Assembly (NCBI GenBank): GCA_964555625.1
Contig: CAZKTE010000001.1
Location: 62,001-126,000, forward strand
Direction of reading: 5' to 3'
Source of the DNA: CAZJKE01 sp964555625
GTDB taxonomy: Bacteria > Planctomycetota > Phycisphaerae > Phycisphaerales > SM1A02
Length of the DNA: 64,000 nucleotides
Shown: piece after piece, positions 21,942 through 30,106 of the stretch
How positions within the stretch are numbered: position 1 is the stretch's first letter
Layout: the number at the start of each line of letters is the position of its first letter
Notes under the pieces: generated by a model
What the model saw: the letters and a program-made list of their open reading frames with translations, nothing else
Told to the model about the DNA's origin: nothing
The model's database searches: none
Made by a program: the position numbers and the translations under genes

Positions 21942-22613
21942 TTAGCGGTACACCCAACGCCGCAGAGCCAGCTCGGCGGCCGAGGTGTCGGCTTCATCGG
22001 CGGGCACACCCCGTGACGAGACGCCCGCGCCTATGGGCCGCCGCGGCAGCGCCTCAAGCAGGAGTTCATCGAGCGTGCCTGGTACCGACCATCCAAGCTG
22101 CAGGTCGCGGTGCAGGACCACGGCCTCACCGCTGACAGGATGAACAACGCTGGCCGTGTCGCCACTTGCGCCGCGGACAAAGATCTGGACTTGTCGAACG
22201 TCCTCTCGCTTCGCCTGCCAGACCACGAGCCCGCGTTTGGCGTGCTCGGGACCCCTCAGGATCGTGCCGATGGTGGCCGACTGCGCCGCAAGCAGCGGGT
22301 CGCCGAGTATCTCGAGCATCTCCAGGTGCACGCGACGCGGCACATCCTCGCCCTCGGCGAGGACCTCGCCGCGGTCGGTCACCAGATCGAAACTCGGAGC
22401 CCAGAGCAGGTCCTCGTCGGTCTCGTTGATGACCTCGTAGACGAGCACCCAGTAGCCCTGGCCGTCCTGCGAGTCGCGGTGGAATCGCAGGTCACCCGTA
22501 TCAAGGGTCAATTGCCAGCGAACGGGCCGCTCGGAGGCTCTGGGGTAGTCGGCAAGGGCCGCCGGCAGGACTGCCAGCAGGGCTGCGCACAGGATGGTGG
22601 CCACTCGTGCCAT
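21942..22613 (-). CDS. secreted protein of unknown function
   Basis: 223 aa. Signal peptide MARVATILCAALLAVLPAALA with AxA-type cleavage before DYPRAS. The mature part is beta-rich (GYWVLVYEVINETDEDLLWAP) and resembles planctomycete proteins that adjust nominal output by context, but no named domain is recognised. TAGAAT (22623-22628, minus) is 9 nt before the ATG. It is divergent from the GNAT gene. Confidence 0.6.
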   Translation of the reverse strand: MARVATILCAALLAVLPAALADYPRASERPVRWQLTLDTGDLRFHRDSQDGQGYWVLVYEVINETDEDLLWAPSFDLVTDRGEVLAEGEDVPRRVHLEMLEILGDPLLAAQSATIGTILRGPEHAKRGLVVWQAKREDVRQVQIFVRGASGDTASVVHPVSGEAVVLHRDLQLGWSVPGTLDELLLEALPRRPIGAGVSSRGVPADEADTSAAELALRRWVYR

Positions 22614-22655
22614 GGACGGAGCATTCTAGCAACGCGGAAGGGCGGTGGCCGCACC

Positions 22656-22661
22656 TAGAAT
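22656..22661 (+). promoter_or_regulatory. -10 element of the GNAT gene (leaderless arrangement)
   Basis: TAGAAT with 6 nt before the ATG at 22668. This spacing also argues for ATG 22668 rather than the in-frame GTG at 22662. Confidence 0.55.
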
Positions 22662-22667
22662 GTGGCC

Positions 22668-23588
22668 ATGAGTCGCCACCCCTCCAGGGAGCCCCAGGCC
22701 CCCCCAGTCGGCGAGCGAGCCGAGCCGCAGCGACGGCTGGAGGCCGCCGCTGCCCTCCTGCGAACCGGGCCCCGAGAGGCCGAGACCTTCCTTCGGGCCA
22801 TCGCCGGGGGAGGACCGACCGCCGGTGACTTCTGGGTCGCCCTCGATCGAGATGGTGCCTACACGGCGGCGGTGCTCGCGGCGGTGAGCGCCGGTCGCAC
22901 GGCGATGTGCTTTGCAACACCCCCGGCCAACCGCGCCGAGGTCGAACGAATTGCGAGCCTCCTGGCACGGGCGTCGCTGGACCTGCACGGCGAGGATGTG
23001 GTCCTCGCCCAAGCGCTGCTCTCGCATCAGGACCGGCTCTCGGCCGACGCCTACGAGCGGGCCGGCTACCGGCACCTGGCGATCCTGCAGTACATGGAGC
23101 GCAGCACCATCGCTACGCCGCCGCTTGATGACGATCCGGATGTGCGCTTCGTGTCCGCCGACGACGTCGACGAAGATGTCCTCGAGGCGACGCTCGAGGC
23201 GACCTACGAGGCGTCGCTGGACTGCCGCGGACTGCATGGACTTCGCGCGACGAGTGACATCATCGCCGGCCACCGCGCGACGGCCATCTACGACCCTGCG
23301 CTCTGGTCGCTCATCGAGGTCGAGGGCCAACCGGCCGGCGTCCTCCTGCTGAACCTCTCCCACGAGCCGGACATGGTCGAACTGGTCTACGTGGGCCTGA
23401 TCCCCTGCGCCCGCGGTCGCGGCCTAGGGCGACGGGCGACCATCGAGGCGATCCGGCAGGTCCAGGCCCGCCGCCGCGGTCGCCTCGCCCTCGCCGTCGA
23501 TCGAAAGAATGCGCCGGCCATGGGCCTCTATCGGTCGCTGGGATTTCGCTCCCTGCAGCGCCGACTGGCGATGATCTGCCCATTGTGA
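22668..23588 (+). CDS. GNAT family N-acetyltransferase
   Basis: 306 aa. The C-terminal half carries the acetyl-CoA fold: VELVYVGLIPCARGRGLGRR (motif A, Q/RxxGxG/A variant) and DRKNAPAMGLYRSLGF (motif B). The N-terminal 130 residues resemble an extra, poorly conserved GNAT-like domain, giving a tandem layout. Substrate unknown. The stop codon is followed within 15 nt by the DnaA-box-like sequences upstream of dnaA. Confidence 0.8.
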   Translation: MSRHPSREPQAPPVGERAEPQRRLEAAAALLRTGPREAETFLRAIAGGGPTAGDFWVALDRDGAYTAAVLAAVSAGRTAMCFATPPANRAEVERIASLLARASLDLHGEDVVLAQALLSHQDRLSADAYERAGYRHLAILQYMERSTIATPPLDDDPDVRFVSADDVDEDVLEATLEATYEASLDCRGLHGLRATSDIIAGHRATAIYDPALWSLIEVEGQPAGVLLLNLSHEPDMVELVYVGLIPCARGRGLGRRATIEAIRQVQARRRGRLALAVDRKNAPAMGLYRSLGFRSLQRRLAMICPL

Positions 23589-24072
23589 AACTCGAGGGCG
23601 AGTTGTCCACGGGTTGTCCGCAGGTCGCGCAGGTCGCCGCGCCTGCGGTAATCTTTTTCTCCGCCGTCGCTGATGCCGATGGCATCAGCAGTTGCGCGCA
23701 TCGCGCAGCGCCGCAAGCGTCGCGGCGCGCCGGAAAGCGGTTGCATCGGCCAACGGTGGCAGTACCCTTCGCCCCGTTGCCCAAGGACGGGCGACGCCGA
23801 AGGCGGCGGCCAAAGGTCAACGCCTGAGCGTCGGACGGACCCACTCCCATTCCATTCCCTGGTCCCCCGTGGCGANNNNNNNNNNNNNNNNNNNNNNNNN
23901 NNNNNNNNNNNNNNNNNNNNNNNNNNNNNNNNNNNNNNNNNNNNNNNNNNNNNNNNNNNNNNNNNNNNNNNNNNNCGCCTGAGCGTCGGACGGACCCACT
24001 CCCATTCCATTCCCTGGTCCCCCGTGGCGAACGATTCCTCGCTCGCCCGCGCGATAGAAGCGCACTCGTCCC
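23589..24072. promoter_or_regulatory. dnaA upstream region, candidate oriC or dnaA control region
   Basis: Two DnaA-box-like 9-mers in tandem, TTGTCCACG (23603-23611) and TTGTCCGCA (23614-23622), precede a short T-rich patch (GGTAATCTTTTTCTCC from 23647). The rest is GC-rich without a convincing gene; the frames open here have low-complexity translations. An assembly gap lies inside. Only two boxes are visible, so this may be an autoregulatory site rather than a full origin. Confidence 0.4.
23876..23975. other. assembly gap (100 N), probably artefactual
   Basis: Exactly 100 N. The 55 bases on its left (23821-23875) are identical to the 55 bases on its right (23976-24030), as expected when two contigs overlapping by one k-mer are scaffolded without merging. 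Real sequence is probably continuous with one copy. Confidence 0.85.
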
Positions 24073-25494
24073 ATGGCCCACCAAGACAGTACGTCCCTGG
24101 AAGCAGACCTCCGCTCGGCACTCACCGAGGCCGTCGGGGCGCGCCCCTACCGGATGTGGTTCACCGACACGCAACTGGAGTGCGACGGTGACACGATCGC
24201 AGTCGTAGCCCCCACGCCTCTGGCGGCGCGCTGGATCGACCAGCGATTTGCGGCGGTGATCGAAGATGCGGCCCGCAGCGTCGCAGGCCGCGACGTCCGG
24301 GTGGAGATCACCGTCGACCAGGCCGCTCCGCCACAAGAACCCGATCGGGCACCGGCACCACAATCGACCACCAGGCCCAAGCGACCGACCACGCCGCTGC
24401 TGGGCTTTGACACCTTCGTCGTCGGAACGTGTAATCAACTCGCCGCGGCGGCGGCCACCCGGTTGGCCCAGGATGACGGAGATGGCATTTCGCCCCTGTT
24501 CATCCACGGCGCCTGCGGCGTCGGCAAGACCCACCTGTTGCAGGCCATCTGCCGCGAGGCCCGCGGCGGAGGCCACCGCCGAGTCCGCTACGTCACCGCC
24601 GAGCGGTTCACCAACGAGTACATCGCGGCCTCCCGCAGCGGAGAATTCCAGCGATTTCGACGCCGCTACCGGGAGGTCGACCTGCTGGCCATCGACGACG
24701 TTCACTTCGTGGCCAGCAAGGAGCGGACTCAGGACGAGCTGCTCCACACCCTCGACACCGCAGGCCTCCGCGGTGCCCGGCTGGCCCTGGCCAGCGACGA
24801 GGATCCACGGCAGATCCGCCGCCTCAACCGGGCCCTCTGCAACCGCCTCGTGGCGGGCATGGTCGTGGAGGTCGAGCGGCCCGATCGCCTCACCCGCACC
24901 GCCCTGGTCGTGCAGCAGGCCCATCGGAGGGGCATCGACCTGACCGAGGCCGCGGTGGAGCGCTTGGCGGGCCACGCGGTGGGATCGGTCCGGGAGGTCG
25001 AGGGCATCGTCAACGCCCTGGCGGCCGTCTCGACGCTGCTGGGCGGACCGCAGGACGGGCCGGTTGGCATCGACTCCGTGGAGCGCCTGCTTCGGGCCGC
25101 CCCGGTCGCCACCAGCCCGATACGGATGTCGGTCATTCTTGAGGCGGTCGCGGCCCGGATGGGCGTGGCCGCATCGGAGATCACCGGGGAGTCACGGTCA
25201 GCGGGCGTGGTCCTGGCCCGCAGCGTCGCCGGGTGGCTTGGCCGCCGGCTGACGCCGTTGAGCTTCCCGGAACTTGCCATGGCACTTGGCCGCCGCAACC
25301 ACTCCACCGTGCACGCCGCCGTCGGTCGAATCGACCAACGGCTCGGCGAGGAGGGCACGGTGAAGGTCGCCGGCGTCGAGGTGCCTCTGCGGGAGATCGT
25401 TGATCAACTCTCGTGGGAGATTCGCTCCCGCGGGGCTGACGCAACGAGCAACCGCCGTCGACCCGGACGGACCCGGGCGACAGGGCGGCGGTGA
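24073..25494 (+). CDS. dnaA: chromosomal replication initiator DnaA
   Basis: 473 aa. Domain I is recognisable by YRMWFTDTQLE, a Pro/Ala-rich linker follows, and the AAA+ domain has Walker A HGACGVGKTHLLQ, Walker B LLAIDDVHF and ASKERTQDELLHTLD. Domain IV ends in the DNA-binding signature FPELAMALGRRNHSTVHAA, where Asn replaces the usual Asp of GRDHTTV. It opens oriC and is autoregulated through DnaA boxes. dnaN and recF do not follow. A basic Arg-rich tail closes the protein. Confidence 0.95.
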   Translation: MAHQDSTSLEADLRSALTEAVGARPYRMWFTDTQLECDGDTIAVVAPTPLAARWIDQRFAAVIEDAARSVAGRDVRVEITVDQAAPPQEPDRAPAPQSTTRPKRPTTPLLGFDTFVVGTCNQLAAAAATRLAQDDGDGISPLFIHGACGVGKTHLLQAICREARGGGHRRVRYVTAERFTNEYIAASRSGEFQRFRRRYREVDLLAIDDVHFVASKERTQDELLHTLDTAGLRGARLALASDEDPRQIRRLNRALCNRLVAGMVVEVERPDRLTRTALVVQQAHRRGIDLTEAAVERLAGHAVGSVREVEGIVNALAAVSTLLGGPQDGPVGIDSVERLLRAAPVATSPIRMSVILEAVAARMGVAASEITGESRSAGVVLARSVAGWLGRRLTPLSFPELAMALGRRNHSTVHAAVGRIDQRLGEEGTVKVAGVEVPLREIVDQLSWEIRSRGADATSNRRRPGRTRATGRR

Positions 25495-25528
25495 CCGGAA
25501 GCAGCCGAATGGACGCGGCTGCTTCCGG
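25495..25528 (+). terminator. strong hairpin directly after dnaA
   Basis: CCGGAAGCAGCC (25495-25506), 10-nt loop, GGCTGCTTCCGG (25517-25528): a 12-bp perfect stem beginning at the base after the dnaA stop, without a T-tract. A second stem (CCCCGCT 25533-25539 with AGCGGGG 25555-25561) follows. Confidence 0.6.
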
Positions 25529-25571
25529 CTCGCCCCGCTGACGCGGGCCCCGGGAGCGGGGCCGGGGGTGC

Positions 25572-25577
25572 TACACT
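25572..25577 (+). promoter_or_regulatory. -10 element of the helical-repeat gene (leaderless arrangement)
   Basis: TACACT with 6 nt before ATG 25584; no Shine-Dalgarno sequence. Confidence 0.5.
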
Positions 25578-25583
25578 CCTTGG

Positions 25584-27068
25584 ATGGTGATGAGGTGCTG
25601 TGCGCTGCTGGGGGCGTTGATGATGGCCGGGACCGCTGCCGCGGCCGACTCGGACTCCACCGATGCGGCCATGCGGCAGTTGCGGGACGCAACGCGGCCG
25701 CAGCGCAGCGGCAGCCACCTGCCCAATCTCGCCGCTCTTCGAAACCTCAAGGACCCGGCCCTGCGGCCGTTCTTCTACCAACTGGCTCAGCACCCTGAGT
25801 GGGCCGTCCAGGTACACGCGGTCCTCGGGCTCGCTGAGCTAGGCAGCGATGACTCGATCGACCCGTGGCTCGTGCAGCAGGTCTCCTCGCAGGCGAGGGG
25901 GACTCTGGTGGCCGAGGCGCTCGATTCCGATCTCATCGGAACCGAGCAGATGCTTCAGCTCCTGGCCTGGCCCCTGCTGGAACCGCGGCCCAGTCTCATG
26001 CTGGCGGCGGACCTGGTGACCTCGGATATCGAGGTCGAGCAGGCGATCCTCGAGGAACTCGCCGTCGCCAGCGAACTTGACGTCGCGCTCTTCGCCTCGC
26101 TCATGCTCGGTGGCGAGCAGGTCCTCGAAGAGGCCACGACGCGACTCTCCCACTCCTCGGGCCGCGAGCGGCACCTGGCGATGACCAACACGCTCCGCCT
26201 GATCCGGATCTACAGGCCGCCGGCGGCCGCCGCCTGGCTCGATGGTCTTCTGGACGCCAACCCACTCTCGCTGACCAGCGACGATCGCTACTGGACGCTC
26301 CTTGCCCTGCTCAATGTGGACGCGGAACTGGGCATGGCCGCGTGGCGGCGCGAGGTGCCCAGCGTGCCGTCGCGCCAGACTCAGGTCCGCTACGCCCTGC
26401 TGCTGATGGAGGCCGGCCTGCCCACCGACGCCGTGGCCCGCGCTCGCCTCGCCATCGACAGTGGCGACACGCTGCTTGACGCGATGATGCGTGCCGGGGA
26501 GGCGGCCGCTCTGGAGACCCCCGACTGCCCGCGCCTGGTGGTGGCACTTGTCGAGACCGGTCATGCCGCCTCGGCCGAGTGGGCCTTCAGGCTGTTGAAG
26601 CGCATGGACAAGGCTCTGGCCATCGAGTTGCTGTCCATGCTCGCGGTCCTTCCGGATCCCGGCGAAGGGGGCATCGTGCATCCGCGCCGCCAGCAGGTCG
26701 CCATCCGAGCCGCCGAGATGCTCTACGAGCAGGATGCCAAGGCCGCCTTGGCGCTGCTTGCGGCGGCCGATGACGACAGCCCTCAGCAGGAAGTGCTGTT
26801 GTTGGCGCTGCTCCAGGCCGGAAGCGACGATGCCAGTTTGGCGGCAGCTGGTCTGCGTCGCATCGGCGTGGGCCACGCAGACGCAATGACGCTGCTGCTT
26901 GCCGCGCGGGGGACGACTTCCCTGCCCACCGCCGACCGGCGTGCCCTTGGCATCATTGCCGCAGGCGGCGGTCGCGTGCAGCAACCCCTGCAGACCCAGG
27001 CCGCGTGGCTCTACCTCAAGCGGATGGGGCTGACCGAACGGGCCCTCGCGGCCGTCACGAACCAGTAG
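25584..27068 (+). CDS. exported helical-repeat (HEAT-like) protein
   Basis: 494 aa. Signal peptide MVMRCCALLGALMMAGTAAA. The mature protein is almost entirely helical with HEAT-like pairs such as LRNLKDPALRPFFYQLAQHP and EWAVQVHAVLGLAELG. Such repeats usually mediate protein binding; no catalytic residues are evident. Followed after 16 nt by the DegT-family gene, so a shared transcript is likely. Specific function unknown. Confidence 0.65.
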   Translation: MVMRCCALLGALMMAGTAAAADSDSTDAAMRQLRDATRPQRSGSHLPNLAALRNLKDPALRPFFYQLAQHPEWAVQVHAVLGLAELGSDDSIDPWLVQQVSSQARGTLVAEALDSDLIGTEQMLQLLAWPLLEPRPSLMLAADLVTSDIEVEQAILEELAVASELDVALFASLMLGGEQVLEEATTRLSHSSGRERHLAMTNTLRLIRIYRPPAAAAWLDGLLDANPLSLTSDDRYWTLLALLNVDAELGMAAWRREVPSVPSRQTQVRYALLLMEAGLPTDAVARARLAIDSGDTLLDAMMRAGEAAALETPDCPRLVVALVETGHAASAEWAFRLLKRMDKALAIELLSMLAVLPDPGEGGIVHPRRQQVAIRAAEMLYEQDAKAALALLAAADDDSPQQEVLLLALLQAGSDDASLAAAGLRRIGVGHADAMTLLLAARGTTSLPTADRRALGIIAAGGGRVQQPLQTQAAWLYLKRMGLTERALAAVTNQ

Positions 27069-27084
27069 TCGCGGCGAGACCATC

Positions 27085-28263
27085 GTGTCCAACCAGATTC
27101 CCCTCAGCCAGTCTGATCTCGGCGAACGCGAGCAGGAGGCCGTGCTCGATGCCCTCGGTGGCGACCACCTCTCGCTTGGCCCCTGGACGGCCCGCTTTGA
27201 GGCCGCCGTTGCGCGGCGGGTGCAGGCCCAGCACGGCATTGCCTTCAACAGCGGCAGCAGTGGCCTGCAGGTGGTCCTCGAGTCGCTGGGCATTGCCGCC
27301 GGCGACGAGGTGATCACCGCCGCCTTCACCTTCCACTCGGCCGCTGCCTGCATCCTGCACGCGGGGGCCACCCCGGTCTTCGCTGACTGCGATCCTGCCT
27401 CGCTGAACATGGACGCCGCATCGGTCGCCGAGCGCATCGGGCCGCGGACCAAGGCCATCCTCGCTCCGCACACCCTGGGGAGTCCCGTGGGGATCGATGC
27501 ACTGGCCACCCTGGCGCTCGGACACGAGGTACCCCTGATCGAGGACGCGGGGTTGGCCCTGGGCAGTTCGCTGCGCGGACGGCCAGTGGGCAACTTCGGC
27601 CGCGTCGCCATCCTGGCCTTCCACGGGGCCTCCCAGGTGACCTCCTGCGAGGGTGGAATGGTGGTGACCGACGACGACGCCCTCGCCCACCAGTGCCGCC
27701 TGCGGCGAAACCATGGGCTCGCCACGGACGCTGGGCTTCGGGTCGATCACCTCCACGGGGTCCGCACCGACGAGCTCATGCATGCACTGGGTCACGGTCA
27801 TCGCCTCAGTGAGATTCATGCTGCGGTAGGAGCCGCGCAGGTCGAGCAACTCGATGAGATCATGGCTCGCCGGGCGGCGATCGCCGACTGCTACACCCGG
27901 CGTCTCGGGGGCCACAGCGACCTGGCCTGCCCCACGATTCCAGATGACGTGGAGATGAGCTGGGGCGGGTACCTGGTGCGACTCAGCGACCAGTTCGACC
28001 GCGACGCCCGCGACGAGATCATCAGGGGACTTCACCGCCACGACATTGGGGCCGCGGACCATTACTGCCCGGTCCCGCACCTGCCGCCGATTGCCGAGCG
28101 AGTCGCGGAGCTCCACCCCTGCCCCGTGGCAGAGAGTGTCTCCCAGCGGACACTGGCCCTTCCGTTCTTCACGGCCTTGACGGGTGCATCGGTTGAGTAC
28201 GTGTGCCAGACGCTGGAACTGATGCTCGACCGGGGCACGTTCAGTCGCGGCGAACTGTCCTAG
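27085..28263 (+). CDS. DegT/DnrJ/EryC1/StrS family protein lacking the PLP lysine
   Basis: 392 aa, GTG start, full length for the family. Fold landmarks are clear: FNSGSSGLQVVLESL, GDEVITAAFTFHSAAACI, VPLIEDAGLALGSS (the PLP-pyridine Asp). The internal aldimine site reads AFHGASQVTSCEGGMVVTDD, where ArnB-type enzymes have AIKNIT; Ser replaces the catalytic Lys, and the preceding EDAAH His is Leu. Transamination is therefore unlikely. It may be a dehydratase-like variant (as ColD uses His), another PLP reaction, or a non-catalytic sugar-binding protein. It ends overlapping the convergent FliF/FliG-like gene. Confidence 0.85.
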   Translation: MSNQIPLSQSDLGEREQEAVLDALGGDHLSLGPWTARFEAAVARRVQAQHGIAFNSGSSGLQVVLESLGIAAGDEVITAAFTFHSAAACILHAGATPVFADCDPASLNMDAASVAERIGPRTKAILAPHTLGSPVGIDALATLALGHEVPLIEDAGLALGSSLRGRPVGNFGRVAILAFHGASQVTSCEGGMVVTDDDALAHQCRLRRNHGLATDAGLRVDHLHGVRTDELMHALGHGHRLSEIHAAVGAAQVEQLDEIMARRAAIADCYTRRLGGHSDLACPTIPDDVEMSWGGYLVRLSDQFDRDARDEIIRGLHRHDIGAADHYCPVPHLPPIAERVAELHPCPVAESVSQRTLALPFFTALTGASVEYVCQTLELMLDRGTFSRGELS

Positions 28264-29603
28264 CCGCAGCGTGCCAGCAGCGACGCCGGGGCCTCGCCCA
28301 GGAGCACCGCGGTTGCCGCCTCGATGCGACGCAGCGGGACCGGTGGGAGCTGACGCTCGCGCTGGCGAATGGCGGTGCTCCGCGTCCCAGGCAAGAGCTT
28401 CAAGACCGCCCGCACCGCGGCCGCGTCCAGACCCCGCAGCGCCAGGGCCAACTGCTCATCTTCCATCGCCGCGGCCGTCAAACGCACAGCAGCGCGGTCC
28501 AGCCGCCGCGGGACTTCCACGATCGGCGCGGCCACCGCTGCCCTGGGCGTATCGGGGGCCGCCTGGAGCAGGATTGCCCGCAGCACACGCCGGCGCCGTG
28601 TGGGTGTAAGCGCCTCGAGTTCCCGGCGGGCCATGTCATGGGGAAGTTCAAGAAGCCGGGCGGCCACGGCCACGGGTCCCTCGAAGGTGGCTCCTGCCAG
28701 GGGTTCGCTGACCTCCACGCGCCGCCGTCCGCCACTGCGGCCGGCGATCAGGATCGCGATCAGCGATGCCAGAAGCACCAGTTGCCGGGTCCCGGCCCAC
28801 GCCTCGTCGCCCGCCGCAGCGACCGGGGCGTGGTACAGCACAAGCTCGACGCGGGCCGACGGATCAGGCGACAGCGCGGCGATCGACGCCGCCAATCGAT
28901 CGATCACCGCCGACGCCGATCCCTCTCGCTCGGCACGCTCGACTACCCAGGCGCGGGGCACCTCGACCTCGAAGACGGTTCTGATGTCACCACCGCTGCG
29001 CCAGGGGACGAAGACCTCGTTGGGCCCCCGCTCCTCGCTGACGATGACCACGCGTCGGGCGGGAATGCCCAGGTCGGCCTCGATCGCCGCCCGCAGCGCG
29101 ACGGCCCGTGACTGGACCTCGCCATCCCCGGCATCAACCACGACGACGTCCGTGACGGCCAGGCCATGTACCGCCGCCGACACCAGGTCGCCGATCGCCT
29201 CGACCGTCCCCTCCTTGAGCGCGCCGCCGATGGGCTGTACAACCACCGATGCGCCGGGAGCGACGTGTGCGCGGCCGAGCCCGACGGCCCCGTCGTCGCC
29301 TGCAAGGACCACCGTCGCCTCCCGCACGTCACCGAGCCGCTCGACCAGTGCGGCCAGGCGATCCTGCAGGGCCGCTCGCTCCCGCTGGCGCCGCTCGCTT
29401 CCCGAGAGCCAGAACGACTCGCCCCAGGGTGCCTGAGACTCCTCCTCGACGAGCGGCGCTGCAGGCGCCTCCGGGCTTGTCGACTCGCTCCAGCTGATCC
29501 AGAGCAGCGCCGCGGCGACCGATGCGAAGACCAGGGCCAATCCCCAGCGCCGAACGGTGAGGTCCCCCCTGATCGCCAAGATGCACTGGTTGATTACGCG
29601 CAC
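28260..29603 (-). CDS. reduced FliF-FliG-like fusion protein
   Basis: 447 aa from GTG 29603. A membrane helix (about residues 19-38) precedes a YscJ/FliF ring-building-like domain with REATVVLAG, ASVVVQPIGGALKEGTVEAI and LAVTDVVVVDAGDGEV. A second membrane helix (LVLLASLIAILIAG, about 275-288) follows, then about 155 cytoplasmic residues ending in a FliG-C-like segment: MEDEQLALALRGLDAAAV, PLRRIEAATAVLL. FliF forms the flagellar MS-ring and FliG the rotor switch, normally separate proteins; FliF is also much longer. The upstream gene overlaps it by 10 nt. The assignment is from visual motif matching. Confidence 0.55.
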   Translation of the reverse strand: MRVINQCILAIRGDLTVRRWGLALVFASVAAALLWISWSESTSPEAPAAPLVEEESQAPWGESFWLSGSERRQRERAALQDRLAALVERLGDVREATVVLAGDDGAVGLGRAHVAPGASVVVQPIGGALKEGTVEAIGDLVSAAVHGLAVTDVVVVDAGDGEVQSRAVALRAAIEADLGIPARRVVIVSEERGPNEVFVPWRSGGDIRTVFEVEVPRAWVVERAEREGSASAVIDRLAASIAALSPDPSARVELVLYHAPVAAAGDEAWAGTRQLVLLASLIAILIAGRSGGRRRVEVSEPLAGATFEGPVAVAARLLELPHDMARRELEALTPTRRRRVLRAILLQAAPDTPRAAVAAPIVEVPRRLDRAAVRLTAAAMEDEQLALALRGLDAAAVRAVLKLLPGTRSTAIRQRERQLPPVPLRRIEAATAVLLGEAPASLLARCG

Positions 29604-29989
29604 TGCTCGATCGTCCGTCCGTTGGTCGTCGCATTGATGCGGTAGGCGCGGGCCGCCTCGGTCGCACCGCCAAGCCGCAGCGCCGGTGGCTGCTGGCCGC
29701 CGCCGAGCACGTTCGCCAGGCTTCGCGTGGCATCCTCGAGCAGGTTCTGGACCTCGTCGCTGCCCGGGGGCGCCGTCATGTCCAGATCCTGCTGCAGATC
29801 GACGATCCTCGCGATGCATGCGCGGCGCTGATCGGATGCCTGCAGGAGGCCATCGCCGTCACCGCACTGGATGCAGCGGCGGTGGCGGACGGTGATGACC
29901 TCCAACTCAGCGAGCAGGCCACGCTGCTGGCGCAACACATCCAGCGTCCGCTTCGTCCATTGGCTTTGAGCCGGGGGCCGGTTCGTCAC
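29594..29989 (-). CDS. small helical protein upstream of the FliF/FliG-like gene (FlgN/FliT-like?)
   Basis: 131 aa from GTG 29989, chosen because AAGGA (minus, 29997-30001) lies 7 nt upstream; ATG 30082 would add 31 basic residues. The middle is a long helix (TLDVLRQQRGLLAELEVI, DLQQDLD) as in flagellar FlgN/FliT chaperones, but similarity is weak. Its stop overlaps the start of the FliF/FliG-like gene, so the products probably work together. Confidence 0.5.
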   Translation of the reverse strand: MTNRPPAQSQWTKRTLDVLRQQRGLLAELEVITVRHRRCIQCGDGDGLLQASDQRRACIARIVDLQQDLDMTAPPGSDEVQNLLEDATRSLANVLGGGQQPPALRLGGATEAARAYRINATTNGRTIEQCA

Positions 29990-30106
29990 GAATCCATCCT
30001 TCTTCGGGCCCGGCCTCGGTGGCCGGACACGGCGATCGCCCGGGCGCTGCATCCATGCAATGCCCCTCTCAACTCCATACATCGGCCGCGGTAGGTGCCC
30101 GGACTG

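Noticed and set aside
23585..23827. Small plus-strand ORF between the GNAT gene and dnaA
   Set aside because: Low-complexity Arg/Ala translation covering the DnaA-box-like sites; no ribosome-binding site.
23311..24975. Long minus-strand open frame (554 codons) across the gap and antisense to dnaA
   Set aside because: It is the GC-rich shadow of dnaA and crosses N bases; its translation has no family character.
25839..27725. 628-codon minus-strand ORF antisense to the helical-repeat and DegT genes
   Set aside because: Composition is typical of GC-rich antisense shadow and both plus-strand genes are well supported.
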